This document shows positions 34,964 to 44,396 of a stretch of 64,000 nucleotides of DNA, piece by piece. Within the stretch, counting starts at the first letter, position 1. Every line of letters starts with the position of its first letter. Source of the stretch: an uncultured Halobacteriovorax sp. (GTDB taxonomy: Bacteria > Bdellovibrionota > Bacteriovoracia > Bacteriovoracales > Bacteriovoracaceae); the NCBI GenBank assembly GCA_913061265.1, contig CAJXVS010000006.1, forward strand, positions 310,001-374,000. Direction: 5' to 3'. The notes below the pieces were generated by a model. It made no database searches and was not told where the DNA came from. It saw only the letters and a list, made by a program, of their open reading frames with translations. Made by a program: the position numbers and the translations under genes.

Positions 34964-35665
34964 TCACTCGCCCATAGAGACGATAGATGTTCCATGTCCA
35001 TAACGAGGAGTAGCTCCAGTATAGCCATATTCGATTTCCCCAGTTTTTACGTCTTGTTTGTATATAGGGTTCGCTAAAAGAGGATAACGAAGATCTATCA
35101 AGTAGGCTTTATCTTTAACTTGGACACTAAAGGCCTTTTCACCAGTTTGGTAATGATGATCCGCATTCTCTAATAAGGACATAATCCCTTTTTTTACATC
35201 TGCTACCGTTAGGCCAAACTCATGTTCAAAAGGAGTATTTTTAGCTTCAGAATACCTGTTGAAGACATGCTCATAGGTAACTGTATCAAGTGAAAATAGA
35301 AAATGCTCAACAGCCTTTTCTTCTTGTGTGCTATATGAATAAATATCACCTTCATTATAATATCTTTTACGAAAATTTTCTTTTTCAACTTCTTCTTTGA
35401 ATAGCTGGAACTTGCCTTTTCCCTTAACAAAGCCTGGTGCTCTAGAACCTGCAAAATCAACTTTTCTCTCATTATCAATTTGAGAATTAGTCCCTTCATT
35501 GCAAATAAAATTGCTTACTGATGAATTGATCACATGATCAACTTTATCTGCTTCGAAAGTCTGGATCAGCTTAATAGCGTGATCAGTCTTGGCCTCTGTC
35601 GCCGTAGCGTAAGCCGAGTTGGCAGTTAAAATTGAAAAGATAAAGCTTATTAATAGCCTTTTCAT
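34964..35665 (-). CDS. Secreted protein of unknown function
   Basis: A 233-residue exported protein with a signal peptide (1-20, cut after NSAYA). The mature chain is charged and mixed helical, with one Cys (NFICNEG). Its C-terminal part, KAYLIDLRYPLLANPIYKQD followed by GYTGATPRYGHGTSIVSMGE, looks like a strand-rich end. No catalytic motif is visible: the HGTS here resembles a subtilase His box, but no Asp or Ser box accompanies it, so a protease call is not supported. A terminator follows. Confidence 0.58.
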   Translation of the reverse strand: MKRLLISFIFSILTANSAYATATEAKTDHAIKLIQTFEADKVDHVINSSVSNFICNEGTNSQIDNERKVDFAGSRAPGFVKGKGKFQLFKEEVEKENFRKRYYNEGDIYSYSTQEEKAVEHFLFSLDTVTYEHVFNRYSEAKNTPFEHEFGLTVADVKKGIMSLLENADHHYQTGEKAFSVQVKDKAYLIDLRYPLLANPIYKQDVKTGEIEYGYTGATPRYGHGTSIVSMGE

Positions 35666-35780
35666 GACAGTCCCCTATTCAGTTGTCTTTCCCTATTAAT
35701 AAGCAAGGAATAGGCCAATTACGGGGCTCTAAAGGGCTAAAATGACATAGGGATAAACCTAGTAACTGTGTACTTCTTTC

Positions 35781-35805
35781 ATACTGTCTAAAGTTTAGGC
35801 AGTAT
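35781..35805. other. Stem-loop at the 3' end of the aap operon
   Basis: ATACTGTCTA and TAGGCAGTAT pair over 10 bp (one G-T) around a 5-nt loop, beginning 3 nt after the stop codon of the ATP-binding-subunit gene. There is no clear T-run on that strand, so it is more likely a 3' stability or processing structure than a strong terminator. Confidence 0.5.
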
Positions 35806-35807
35806 TT

Positions 35808-36548
35808 CTAATGAAGGATTTGAGAGAGGAATTCCTTTGAACGCTCATGCTGAGGGTTATCAAAGAACTCATCAGGCTTGGCCTCTTCAACGATCTGACC
35901 ATCATCCATAAAGACAACTTTATCAGCGACTTGACGGGCAAAACCCATCTCATGAGTCACACAAAGCATAGTCATGCCTTCTTCAGCCAGAGAGACCATA
36001 ACATCAAGAACCTCTTTGACCATCTCCGGGTCGAGGGCCGAAGTTGGCTCATCAAAGAGCATGATCTTAGGCTTCATACATAGAGCGCGGGCAATGGCGA
36101 CTCTTTGCTGCTGACCACCAGATAATTGCCCAGGATATTTTAGGGCCTGATCTGCGATCTTAACTTTTTCTAAAAAGTGCATGGCCAGTTCACTGGCAGC
36201 TTTCTTACTTTCTTTACGAACCCAAATAGGAGCAAGAGTTAAGTTATCGAGAATGCTTAAATGAGGAAAAAGATTGAAGTGCTGAAAACACATTCCAACG
36301 TCTGCTCTAATACGGTCAATATTCTTAATATTATTTGTAAGCTCTGTTCCATCAACTAGGATCTTTCCATTTTGATGACTTTCAAGGCGGTTGATACAAC
36401 GAATAAGCGTGGACTTTCCAGAACCAGATGGGCCACAGATAACAATCTTCTCACCGTTCTCTACCTTGAAATTAATATTTTTTAGAACATGAAAGTCGTC
36501 AAACCACTTGTTCATATTATTCATTTCAATGATTGGTGCATTACTCAT
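35808..36548 (-). CDS. aapP: General L-amino acid ABC transporter, ATP-binding subunit
   Basis: A 246-residue polar amino-acid-type ATPase. The Walker A is GPSGSGKST at 39-47, the signature LSGGQQQR is near residue 137, and the Walker B with [11 protein letters not shown] follows. The switch His sits in CVTHEMGFA. It powers uptake by the two permeases encoded just upstream. Its ATG overlaps the stop of the aapM-like gene by 4 nt. The gene order binding protein, permease, permease, ATPase matches rhizobial aapJQMP. Confidence 0.93.
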   Translation of the reverse strand: MSNAPIIEMNNMNKWFDDFHVLKNINFKVENGEKIVICGPSGSGKSTLIRCINRLESHQNGKILVDGTELTNNIKNIDRIRADVGMCFQHFNLFPHLSILDNLTLAPIWVRKESKKAASELAMHFLEKVKIADQALKYPGQLSGGQQQRVAIARALCMKPKIMLFDEPTSALDPEMVKEVLDVMVSLAEEGMTMLCVTHEMGFARQVADKVVFMDDGQIVEEAKPDEFFDNPQHERSKEFLSQILH

Positions 36549-37651
36549 ATTGATACCTCTCGGTTTTTATGACCGCGGTGAAATTCTACTTCAAGTCTTC
36601 TAGCGTACTTCCCCATAGAGAAGCAGAGGATAAAATAGATCAAGGCCGCGAAAAAATATCCTTCCACTGAATAGCCTAACCATTCTGGATCTTTCATAGA
36701 AGCTTTGGTTGTTGATAACAAATCAAAGAGGGCGATGATGATGACTAAGGAAGTATCCTTTAACATTCCGATCGCCGTATTTACTGAAGGTGGAATAACT
36801 ATTTTTAAGGCCTGAGGAAGGATCACCCCTTTCATGGTTTGAAAATAATTAAGCCCTAGTGCATCAGCCGCTTCATACTGTCCCTTTGGAATGGCAGCAA
36901 GTCCACCTCTTACAACTTCAGCCATATAAGCTGAGATGAACATGATGATGGCCACTTGCGCCCTTAGAAGTTTATCTACACTAACTCCCTCAGGTAAAAA
37001 GAGGGGAAACATTACTGAACTCATAAAGAGAAGAGAGATCATGGGAACCCCCCGAATCAATTCAATATAAATAACACAAAAGCTTTTGATCAAAGGCATG
37101 CTGCTTCTTCGCCCAAGGGCCAAAGCAATTCCTAAGGGATAACTAATAGCGATCCCAATAAAGGAGAGAATAATTGTTAGAGGAAGACCTCCCCACTGAC
37201 TATTCTCAACAAGCGATAGACCAAAGCCACCACTCATTAAAATCCAAGAAACGACGAGGCAAGAAACCCACCACTTTATAAGCTTCTTACTCCAGCGGCT
37301 TGGCTCTTTTGACCACCACAATAAAGCAAAGATCAAAAAGATAGTAAGACCTGGTCTCCAGATCTCTTCTCTAGGGTAAGGACCGAAGATAATATAAACA
37401 AACTTCTCTTTAATAAAAGCAACACAGGCGCCGCTGGCCTTGCGGCAAGTAGCAGAATCCCCTACCCAAACAGCGTCAATAAAAAGCCAATTAAAAAGAG
37501 GCGTGATGATCTTGAGAAGCCCGGACAAGATAAAAAGGCTGATAACTGAGTTTGTCTTTGTTGAAAAGAGATTCCTCTTCATCCACTTGGCCATGGTTTC
37601 AGCTTTAGGTAGGGTTCTTTTTTCTGGGTTTTTAGTAAATTTATAAACCAC
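36545..37651 (-). CDS. aapM: General L-amino acid ABC transporter, permease AapM-like
   Basis: A 368-residue inner-membrane permease of the His/Glu/Gln/Arg type. The long N-terminal part contains extra membrane helices, as in AapM. The EAA loop near the C-terminus reads [29 protein letters not shown] and contacts the ATPase. It starts at the stop of the aapQ-like gene (1-nt overlap), which fits one transcript. The gene names rest on order, length and family pattern. Confidence 0.88.
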   Translation of the reverse strand: MVYKFTKNPEKRTLPKAETMAKWMKRNLFSTKTNSVISLFILSGLLKIITPLFNWLFIDAVWVGDSATCRKASGACVAFIKEKFVYIIFGPYPREEIWRPGLTIFLIFALLWWSKEPSRWSKKLIKWWVSCLVVSWILMSGGFGLSLVENSQWGGLPLTIILSFIGIAISYPLGIALALGRRSSMPLIKSFCVIYIELIRGVPMISLLFMSSVMFPLFLPEGVSVDKLLRAQVAIIMFISAYMAEVVRGGLAAIPKGQYEAADALGLNYFQTMKGVILPQALKIVIPPSVNTAIGMLKDTSLVIIIALFDLLSTTKASMKDPEWLGYSVEGYFFAALIYFILCFSMGKYARRLEVEFHRGHKNREVSI

Positions 37652-38814
37652 TACCGCTCCGTCAACTTGATTCGATTATTATACCAATTCATAAGGGCAG
37701 AGGTCGTTAGACTAAAAGTAAGATAAACAAGCATGATAAGCCCAACCATTTCGATGGCCTGACCTGTTTGATTTAAACTTGTATTTGCTACTGAGACAAA
37801 GTCTGGATAGGCAATGGCCACAGCTAAAGATGAGTTCTTTGTTAAGTTTAATAATTGAGAAGTTAGTGGAGGGATAATCACTCTTAAAGCCTGTGGAATA
37901 ATAACAAGAGTTAATGTTCTCCAGCCACTAAGACCTAGGGCCTCTGATGCTTCCCATTGACCCTTATTAACCGATAGGATTCCGGCTCTTACAATCTCAG
38001 CAATAAAAGCACCTGTATAAAGAACTAGTCCTAATAAAAGAGAGATATATTCTGGAGATAAAGTAAAACCACCTTGGAAGTTAAAGCCTTCAAGCTTAGG
38101 TACTTCAAACTTGTTTGGCATTCCACCAATAAGCCAAATACTTAAAGGGATCAAGATTAAAGCAATGAGCATCAAAACCTCTGTAGGTTTTTCAATTCCC
38201 GTTTCTTCTTTTTTCTTTTTACCCCAATTAAAGATCAAAGGAATGACAACGACAACTGTAGCCAGGATGCTAAGCATGACCCACATCCAAATAGGATGAG
38301 ATTCAAAGGCTGGAATCACGACGCCTCTATTAGAAACAAAGACTCCAGGCATAGGATTAAGCGCTTCATTCACTCCCGGAAAAGTTTCAGAAAAAAGCAT
38401 ATACCAAAAGAAGAGTTGAAGAAGCAGAGGGATATTTCTTACTAGCTCTATATAGGATTTTGAAATTCTAGAGACCAGCCAGTTTGAAGAAATACTTAGT
38501 ATTCCAACAACCCCGCCTAGTATAACCGCTAAGACATTTCCAACAAGACTTACTTTAAATGTATTAAGAAAGCCTGCCCATAATGCGCGAGCATAAGAGT
38601 CATCAGAGAAATAATCGATAATAGATTCAGAGATATCAAAACCGGCTTCTTGATTTAAAAAATCAAAACCAGAGGCGATATTTTGCTTGGCAAGGTTTGC
38701 TTGAGTATTAGAAAAAAGATAGTAACCCACTCCTGATATCAGGGCTAAGCTTAGCCCTTGATAAACAATTCCCCTTTTTTTAGGGTCCTGCCAAAATGGT
38801 GTCTTCTCCTCCAC
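37651..38814 (-). CDS. aapQ: General L-amino acid ABC transporter, permease AapQ-like
   Basis: A 387-residue permease paired with the AapM-like subunit. Helices flank an insertion at about 170-260 that is characteristic of AapQ. The EAA loop reads EASEALGLSGWRTLTLVIIPQALRVIIPP near residue 310. Together with AapM it forms the membrane pore. The gene follows the binding-protein gene by 12 bp. Confidence 0.88.
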   Translation of the reverse strand: MEEKTPFWQDPKKRGIVYQGLSLALISGVGYYLFSNTQANLAKQNIASGFDFLNQEAGFDISESIIDYFSDDSYARALWAGFLNTFKVSLVGNVLAVILGGVVGILSISSNWLVSRISKSYIELVRNIPLLLQLFFWYMLFSETFPGVNEALNPMPGVFVSNRGVVIPAFESHPIWMWVMLSILATVVVVIPLIFNWGKKKKEETGIEKPTEVLMLIALILIPLSIWLIGGMPNKFEVPKLEGFNFQGGFTLSPEYISLLLGLVLYTGAFIAEIVRAGILSVNKGQWEASEALGLSGWRTLTLVIIPQALRVIIPPLTSQLLNLTKNSSLAVAIAYPDFVSVANTSLNQTGQAIEMVGLIMLVYLTFSLTTSALMNWYNNRIKLTER

Positions 38815-38826
38815 TAAACTAATCCC

Positions 38827-39837
38827 TTATCTTAATGGTGGTGCGTACATAAGGCCTTTGTTTGTCCAAAGGGCATTCAATCCACGCTCAAGCTTTAAAG
38901 GAGTGTTTGATCCTACCGTGCTCTCAAAGATTTCAGAATAGTTTCCTACTTTCTTAATAATATTATAGGCCCAAGCTTCAGAGACACCGAGTGACTTTCC
39001 ATTACCTTTATTAACTCCTAAGAACCATTTGATACTTGGATTCTTAGATTTTTTAAAACTATCAATATTCTTTGAGTTCATTCCAAGTTCTTCAGCTTCA
39101 AGTAGAGCATAGACTGTCCATTTTACTAGATCTAGCCATTGATCATCCCCGTGTCTAACAGCGGGAGCTAGTGGTTCTTTAGAGATAACTTCAGGAAGGA
39201 TCATGTACTGATCAGGGTTCTTAAACTTAGATCTCTCAGAAGCTAGCCCTGAAGCATCTGTTGTAAAAGCATCACAACGACCAGTTGCAAAAGCATTGGC
39301 GACTTCGTCATTTGATTCAAAGACTACACCTTTATATGTCATTCTATTAGAACGAAAATAATCAGCAAGGTTTCTCTCTGTCGTTGTTCCTTGTTGAACA
39401 CAAACAGTGGCTTTATTTAATTGTTTAGCAGAAGTTAACTTAGACTTCTTTCTCACCATAAAGGCTTGTCCGTCATAATAAGTAACAGGAGCGAAGTTCA
39501 TTCCAAGACTAGTATCTCTAGTTAGGTTATGTGTCGTCACTCTTGAGAGAAGATCAACTTCACCTGATTGAAGGGCCGTAAATCTGGCCACTGATGAAAG
39601 AGGAATAAACTTAACTTTATTAGCATCCCCAAACATGGCCGCAGCGACCGCTCGGCAAATATCAGCATCAAGGCCAATCCATTTTCCTTTTGAGTCTGGG
39701 GCGGAGAATCCTGCAAGTCCTGTGGTCACACCACATTTAACAGATCCTCTTTTTTTGACTGTATCGAAGGTTTTTCCAGCGAAAGCAGTTTGAGTGACTA
39801 GAGTTAAAACAAGGCAAAGGGCCTTTAAAAGCTTCAT
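38827..39837 (-). CDS. aapJ: General L-amino acid ABC transporter, periplasmic binding protein AapJ-like
   Basis: A 336-residue periplasmic solute-binding protein with a signal peptide cut near residue 20 (QTAFA). The mature start DTVKKRGSVKCGVTTGLAGFSAPD and the motif GLDADICRAVAAAMFGD are typical of AapJ. The ligand-contact Arg is expected in the region LSRVTTHNLTRDTS. It would bind a broad range of L-amino acids, which fits a bacterium living on peptide or prey-derived amino acids. CGGAG precedes the ATG. It heads the four-gene aap operon. Confidence 0.9.
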   Translation of the reverse strand: MKLLKALCLVLTLVTQTAFAGKTFDTVKKRGSVKCGVTTGLAGFSAPDSKGKWIGLDADICRAVAAAMFGDANKVKFIPLSSVARFTALQSGEVDLLSRVTTHNLTRDTSLGMNFAPVTYYDGQAFMVRKKSKLTSAKQLNKATVCVQQGTTTERNLADYFRSNRMTYKGVVFESNDEVANAFATGRCDAFTTDASGLASERSKFKNPDQYMILPEVISKEPLAPAVRHGDDQWLDLVKWTVYALLEAEELGMNSKNIDSFKKSKNPSIKWFLGVNKGNGKSLGVSEAWAYNIIKKVGNYSEIFESTVGSNTPLKLERGLNALWTNKGLMYAPPLR

Positions 39838-39872
39838 AAGTTTCTCCGTGATTTTATTTAGCTAAATACTAA

Positions 39873-39887
39873 ATCAATTAATTTGAT
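39873..39887. promoter_or_regulatory. AT-rich inverted repeat upstream of aapJ
   Basis: ATCAA and TTGAT are exact inverted arms separated by 5 nt, about 36 bp before the aapJ start. It could be an operator, or chance in AT-rich DNA. Confidence 0.2.
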
Positions 39888-40024
39888 CTCACCAGTCGAC
39901 TTTTGGGACACTTAGCGGCAATTAAAGACGCACAGCAACGCAGATGTAATAAAGTTTCAAATGACTTTAATAACCCAGAGTGCCTAAAATTAAGCCTCTA
40001 AACAATTCATATGTCTTTAACATC

Positions 40025-40034
40025 AAGGAGGAAG
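40025..40034 (+). promoter_or_regulatory. Strong ribosome binding site that sets the HEAT-protein start
   Basis: AAGGAGGAAG lies just before ATG 40037, with GGAGG 5 nt from the codon. It rules out an upstream in-frame ATG at 39980 as the main start. Confidence 0.85.
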
Positions 40035-40036
40035 AT

Positions 40037-40948
40037 ATGAGTAAGCTTATAAAGATGACCCTAATCGGTCTTGTCCTAGTGAGTACAAGTGTTTTTGCTA
40101 ATTCAACAACCACAAGATTACTTCTAAGAGAAGTTCAGTATAGCGCAGACACCCCAGTGAGAATCTCAGCTATTGAGACTCTTAAAGACTTTCTTTCGGA
40201 TTCAGAAGTTGAAAGATCACTTTTAAATGTTCTTCAAAACGTCGGTGAAGACCGTAACGTAAGGATTGCAGCTGTTAAGGCCCTAAGTTCAGAAGCTTCT
40301 GAAAAAAAGGTCTATGACGTTATCGTTCGTGCTCATGATCAATCAAATGACACAGTCTTTAGGGCCACTTGTCTGCAGTCTCTTTATAAAGCTGCCCCAA
40401 GAAATAATTCTATCGAAAGAGGTCTGATCTCTAACCTGCTTAACGCTCCTTCTGTTGAAATCAGAAGAGCTTCTGCTTTTGGTCTTATGGCCTCTACTAG
40501 TGACCGCACAGTTTCTGATGCCCTTACTAATGTTGCTATGAACCCTAGAAACGATGTTCGTCAAAGGATTGAGGCGATTAAGTCTCTCTACGCAAAGAGC
40601 ACAGACAGTCGTCTTCGCACTAATATTCAGGCCATCGCTGAAAATGGAGCAGACAACCTAAATGTTAGAGTCGCCGCTGTTAGATTCATGACGACTTTCC
40701 CACAAGGAACAAGAGCCAGAAATGTCTTAGAAAGATTGATTGAACTCGGTGGAAACTCAAGTGTTCGCTCAATGGCAGCTCAAGCGATTCGTTTTAACTT
40801 ACGTGAAAATGATGTTCGTTGGTTCCACCTTCCAGTTGACCCTAGAGGGAATATCAATAGAGATCCTTTTGATGGAGCTGAGTCATTTAGCTTTTTAAAA
40901 GTTGATTCATCACTAGAGAATGGTGGTGGGATTAATTTCTCAAAATAA
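40037..40948 (+). CDS. Secreted HEAT-repeat protein
   Basis: A protein of about 303 residues with a signal peptide (residues 1-21, cut near SVFA). The rest is a run of HEAT-type helix pairs: VRISAIETLKDF, VRIAAVKALSSE, FRATCLQSLYKA, IRRASAFGLMAS, VRQRIEAIKSLYA, VRVAAVRFMTTF and VRSMAAQAIRFN, spaced about 30-40 residues apart. Such solenoids are protein-binding scaffolds. There are no catalytic residues and only one Cys. It probably acts in the periplasm. It is divergent from aapJ across a 199-bp gap, with no visible link to that operon. Confidence 0.83.
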   Translation: MSKLIKMTLIGLVLVSTSVFANSTTTRLLLREVQYSADTPVRISAIETLKDFLSDSEVERSLLNVLQNVGEDRNVRIAAVKALSSEASEKKVYDVIVRAHDQSNDTVFRATCLQSLYKAAPRNNSIERGLISNLLNAPSVEIRRASAFGLMASTSDRTVSDALTNVAMNPRNDVRQRIEAIKSLYAKSTDSRLRTNIQAIAENGADNLNVRVAAVRFMTTFPQGTRARNVLERLIELGGNSSVRSMAAQAIRFNLRENDVRWFHLPVDPRGNINRDPFDGAESFSFLKVDSSLENGGGINFSK

Positions 40949-40959
40949 AACTTAAGAGT

Positions 40960-41727
40960 TTAGGGGTAGAATTGAAACACTACCCCATACTTTTGATAGT
41001 GTTGCTTATTTGCCATCTCATTATTTAATCCAAAAAATTTATGTTTAAATTTCGATGTCTCATAGCCATAGGCTACGTAGGGTCCAATTTTAAGCCAGTT
41101 AAGTCCTCCAGTGATAGAGGCATACCACTCTCTTGAGTTTGCTTTTTCTAATTCGTAAGTCGCAGTCTCTGAGCTTTTATATGTTTTAGCGGTAAATCTC
41201 AATGTTATATCCACCCAAAGCTTGGTCGGTACTTTAATTTCTAAAAGCCCATAGTAGTAATCATCCTCCATAGGGAAGAAGTAATACCTGGTGGTATCGG
41301 TTTCTAAGAAAGTGTATGAGTTATAGGTACCCATTCCGAATTCCGCTCTAACGTTAAAGATATTAAAACCAATACCATAGTGTTGATCTCTAAAGTGAAA
41401 GTCGTTAGAGGCAAGAGAAAAAGAACCAGTCTGTTCATAGGAAACTTTCATCTTGTTATAGGAATAAGTTAAGTCAAACATTTCAAAGATTTCTACATAG
41501 AACTTATAACGAGTGTATTTATCATTGTTAAAGTTAACGATAGTATGGTGGCCAAACATATTGGCAATATCAGTTTCCTGTTTATGGAGAAAGCTTTCAA
41601 AGTCGATTTGAGCAACCCTAATAGGCCATTTTTTTTCGTCAGTTGGTAGGTCTAAAAAATCTGAAAACAAAGCAGCATTGAGATTAAAAGAGGTTACCAA
41701 TAGAAGAAGTATGATGAATTTACTCAA
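40960..41727 (-). CDS. Predicted outer-membrane barrel protein, last gene of LamG operon
   Basis: A 255-residue exported protein with a signal peptide (cut near SFNLNA). Long alternating strands rich in Tyr and Phe (TRYYFFPMEDDYYYGLLEIKV, KLWVDITLRFTAKTYKS) and a final strand ending GVVFQFYP, with a terminal aromatic near the end, suggest an outer-membrane beta barrel. It overlaps the upstream barrel gene by 4 nt and is similar in style. It may be a partner in one surface complex. The family is not recognised. Confidence 0.62.
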   Translation of the reverse strand: MSKFIILLLLVTSFNLNAALFSDFLDLPTDEKKWPIRVAQIDFESFLHKQETDIANMFGHHTIVNFNNDKYTRYKFYVEIFEMFDLTYSYNKMKVSYEQTGSFSLASNDFHFRDQHYGIGFNIFNVRAEFGMGTYNSYTFLETDTTRYYFFPMEDDYYYGLLEIKVPTKLWVDITLRFTAKTYKSSETATYELEKANSREWYASITGGLNWLKIGPYVAYGYETSKFKHKFFGLNNEMANKQHYQKYGVVFQFYP

Positions 41728-42506
41728 AAGCTTACAAAGGGTAGAATCTGAAAGGTTTTATTCCTCAGAGTCCCCGTCCCCCAACTAATATTGGTTATGA
41801 TTTCATTAAACTCAATTCCGTACTGCGCTTCTTCTTCTTTATTCCAAAAAACCTTAAAACCAAAAGCTGTTTCAGATCCTTTTAAATCTCCCACAGGAGT
41901 ATCTGCTCGATTTTTTAAAAAGCTGTAACGATAAAAGAAATCGAGAGCAATTGGTTTATAAATATAGAGTCTATATCCCACTTCAAATCGGTGAGCGTTT
42001 GTTTTAACTCTTCTTTCAACAATGTCGTTAAAAGATGTTTCATACATCCAGGTCCTTCTCTCCTTGGCCATTTGATAGCCAAGATAAAAATTACCTAAGA
42101 CAAGTTCTCCTCCATAAGAGTAGGCGTATTGTTTTTTTTCTTCGTTATTTAAGGGTAGCCCATCATATCTTCTCAATTGATAGCGAGAGAAACTGGTAGA
42201 ATGTTTTAGCACCAGCATTTCTGATAACCAATAATCATAATTGATTTGAAAGTTAATTCCATCAATACTATAGAAGCTATCTTTTTCTTGAGTTAGGTTT
42301 TCTAAATCATAGCGTTGAAAGTCTGGACCGGCTTTAAAACTCACTTTTGAACTGCCAAAGAGCCCGTCGTTCAACTCTGTGTCGTTAATACGAACTGTAT
42401 TTCTGGTCTCTCTCGGCTCTCTTCTTCGAACGTCCGTTACACCCCGTCTTAATTTGGCTTCGGCGCTAAAACAAAAAACTAAGAATAAAAGGAGGGCTCC
42501 TTTCAT
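41724..42506 (-). CDS. Predicted outer-membrane beta-barrel protein
   Basis: A 260-residue exported protein with a signal peptide (1-17, cut near SAEA) and a short basic stretch (VTDVRRREPRETR). Amphipathic strands run to a last strand reading TLRNKTFQILPFVSF, whose terminal Phe is the classical outer-membrane barrel signal. It starts at the stop codon of the LamG lipoprotein gene (1-nt overlap) and overlaps the next barrel gene by 4 nt. Role unknown; the coupling with a LamG lipoprotein suggests a cell-surface assembly. Confidence 0.68.
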   Translation of the reverse strand: MKGALLLFLVFCFSAEAKLRRGVTDVRRREPRETRNTVRINDTELNDGLFGSSKVSFKAGPDFQRYDLENLTQEKDSFYSIDGINFQINYDYWLSEMLVLKHSTSFSRYQLRRYDGLPLNNEEKKQYAYSYGGELVLGNFYLGYQMAKERRTWMYETSFNDIVERRVKTNAHRFEVGYRLYIYKPIALDFFYRYSFLKNRADTPVGDLKGSETAFGFKVFWNKEEEAQYGIEFNEIITNISWGTGTLRNKTFQILPFVSF

Positions 42507-43309
42507 TAAAGCCTCCCCTGTCTATGATAAAGATTTAAGATCTCTGCATCGGTCAAGGTTCGATTCCAAACACCTATTTCATCTAGAACCCCTTTGAAGT
42601 AATTGAACTGTCCTCCAGCTTGATTATCAACTCCTGTATGCCTTCTTGAATCGTCATTTTGAAAACAAAGACCATTGTCATTACTGTGGCTAGGCATATC
42701 AAGGCCTAAAGGATAGGGACCATCGACATGATTGCCATTGATAAAAAGGTTAAAACCATTGGTCGTATGGAAAGTTATGACGACATGATACCAACTATTA
42801 GCATCAACGTTATAGGGGATATAGATATTATAATCCCCACCGTTGGCCTTATAGGTTCCCCCATAGAGAATGCCATCTTGAATATAAATAACGATTCCAT
42901 TCACTGTTCCGCCTTCTTCGTAAATATAGCGAATCCCCTCTGTCGTCTCGGCCCTGAACCAAACAGAAATCGTTCTTTCACTAAAGGCGCTATCAAAAAT
43001 AGCAGGAGTAATATTCACCCCCGTTTGAAGACCATCACAATAGATTCCTTGCCCATAGATCCCTTCCGCTTGGATGAGTCCACCAACACTCGTGGAATGA
43101 TTTCCATTTCCAGCAGCATCGTTTACATCATCAGAAGTTCCTGGATAACCAGTTTCATTAAAGTGATAGAACATTAGGTTTGCTAATAGGCTTATAGAAT
43201 CGTTATAGAAATTATCAAAATCATCTTTGTCGTGAGGATTTATGAGACAGCTGGTTAAAGAGATAACCGAGAAGAAGAGTACAATATATTTAAAGGTGAG
43301 CTTTATCAC
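42506..43309 (-). CDS. LamG-domain (concanavalin-like) lipoprotein
   Basis: A 267-residue lipoprotein with a lipobox at Cys21 (ISLTSC). The C-terminal 200 residues form a LamG/concanavalin A-like jelly-roll domain: GQGIYCDGLQTGVNI, RTISVWFRAET, WYHVVITF, LFINGNHVDG and GVLDEIGVWNRTLTDAEI are classical strands of the family. LamG domains bind carbohydrates or proteins. Lipid anchoring plus two downstream barrel genes suggests a surface adhesin. It is the first gene of a three-gene operon with overlapping ends. Confidence 0.85.
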   Translation of the reverse strand: MIKLTFKYIVLFFSVISLTSCLINPHDKDDFDNFYNDSISLLANLMFYHFNETGYPGTSDDVNDAAGNGNHSTSVGGLIQAEGIYGQGIYCDGLQTGVNITPAIFDSAFSERTISVWFRAETTEGIRYIYEEGGTVNGIVIYIQDGILYGGTYKANGGDYNIYIPYNVDANSWYHVVITFHTTNGFNLFINGNHVDGPYPLGLDMPSHSNDNGLCFQNDDSRRHTGVDNQAGGQFNYFKGVLDEIGVWNRTLTDAEILNLYHRQGRL

Positions 43310-43349
43310 CTTTCTATTTTAATTTCCTTCTTTATAGGGAGTAAGGGAG

Positions 43350-43383
43350 CAAAACAAACCGGTTAACTAAAATTTGTTAACCG
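43350..43383 (-). terminator. Rho-independent terminator (minus strand)
   Basis: A perfect 8-bp stem CGGTTAAC / GTTAACCG with an 8-nt loop occupies 43360-43383. On the minus strand it is followed by GTTTGTTTTGC, a broken T-run. It lies 39 nt after the lipoprotein stop at 43422 and before the LamG gene. Confidence 0.78.
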
Positions 43384-43421
43384 CTTGTGCTATCTATCTG
43401 AATTGACTAGTTAATTTATCT

Positions 43422-44192
43422 CTAGAGTAGTGGACCAAAATCATAAGCATTAACTTTTAAATGCTTTTTGAAGGTATAAGAAAAATCGTTGTAAGGGGCT
43501 TGGTTTGAATACATGCATCCCTTCACAACAACGGCTCCATTTGCATCACTAAAAGCTGGAAGAGTAAGAGCTGGCATATTCTCGTCGATCACAATATGAG
43601 GCACTCCAGAATCATTAACTTCTAAATAAGTCCTTCCACCATTATCAGTTATGTATTTAAACTCCCCACAAACTTCGTATGAATAATCAGCATTCAAGAC
43701 TCGTTCAGGGTGATCAGCAGAACTATTCATTATATTAACAGAGCTTGAAACAAGCATTCCATTATCCATATAAGATTGAACGCAAACTTCCATGGCATCA
43801 TTAGGATAAGTTAATCTATTTGAAGCAAAGTAATAAGAAGCTGAATAATCTCCATCAGAGATAATATGAGTATCAGTGCCGTCAAAGAGTCTTACGACGT
43901 CATCATAAAAGCTTGCATAGGCTACGCCGCAAACCTCACTAAGAACTGCGGCAGGTGGTGTTACTGGTCCCGGAGTTCCAGCTGGTGGCGGTGTATATCC
44001 AGGAAGCTCAGTTGCATCAACTGGATCAGAGTTACCCGTTGGACCATTACCATTATCACTAGGCGCGCCTGTGTTAAATTCTTCGGCTGTCGAGTTATTT
44101 GATTGAACTCCCTCACCATCATTTGTTGGTGCTGTGGAGCTTCCACATGAAGTTAGGAGTAGTGCAAGCAATAGAACGATTGTCTTTTTCAT
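43422..44192 (-). CDS. Lipoprotein with low-complexity linker and Cys-rich domain
   Basis: A 256-residue lipoprotein with a lipobox at Cys16 (LLLTSC). Residues 17-85 are a flexible linker of Ser, Gly, Asn, Thr and Pro (NDGEGVQSNN, PSDNGNGPTG, TPPPAGTPGPVTPP). The remaining 165 residues form a compact domain with four cysteines (SEVCGVAY, EVCVQSY, YEVCGEF, VKGCMYS). A Pro/Gly linker carries the domain away from the outer membrane, as in many surface-exposed lipoproteins. The family is not recognised. It has its own terminator. Confidence 0.68.
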   Translation of the reverse strand: MKKTIVLLLALLLTSCGSSTAPTNDGEGVQSNNSTAEEFNTGAPSDNGNGPTGNSDPVDATELPGYTPPPAGTPGPVTPPAAVLSEVCGVAYASFYDDVVRLFDGTDTHIISDGDYSASYYFASNRLTYPNDAMEVCVQSYMDNGMLVSSSVNIMNSSADHPERVLNADYSYEVCGEFKYITDNGGRTYLEVNDSGVPHIVIDENMPALTLPAFSDANGAVVVKGCMYSNQAPYNDFSYTFKKHLKVNAYDFGPLL

Positions 44193-44396
44193 AATTCCCT
44201 CTGATTTTAAATATAAGCTTTAAAGAGCAATTCTAAGGCCAATTAGCCCGGTCTAAGCCCTTAATAGCACGAAGCGATAATCTCAAATTTAAGATAAGCG
44301 TCAAAAATCTAGACACTCCTATGAAAAATTTCTAGTGGCCAAAGAGAGGCTAGGCCGTAAGATTGTTTTTTAGAGTTTTTAATGAGTGAGGAAAAA

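Noticed and set aside
35209..35499. 96-residue minus-strand reading frame
   Set aside because: Out-of-frame shadow of the secreted-protein gene, Lys/Leu-rich without motif.
34964..35665. Subtilase-like His box (HGTS) near the C-terminus of the secreted protein
   Set aside because: No Asp or Ser catalytic box is present, so HGTS is a chance match.
42728..43177. 149-residue plus-strand reading frame
   Set aside because: Antisense to the LamG gene, with no ribosome site and no recognisable motif.
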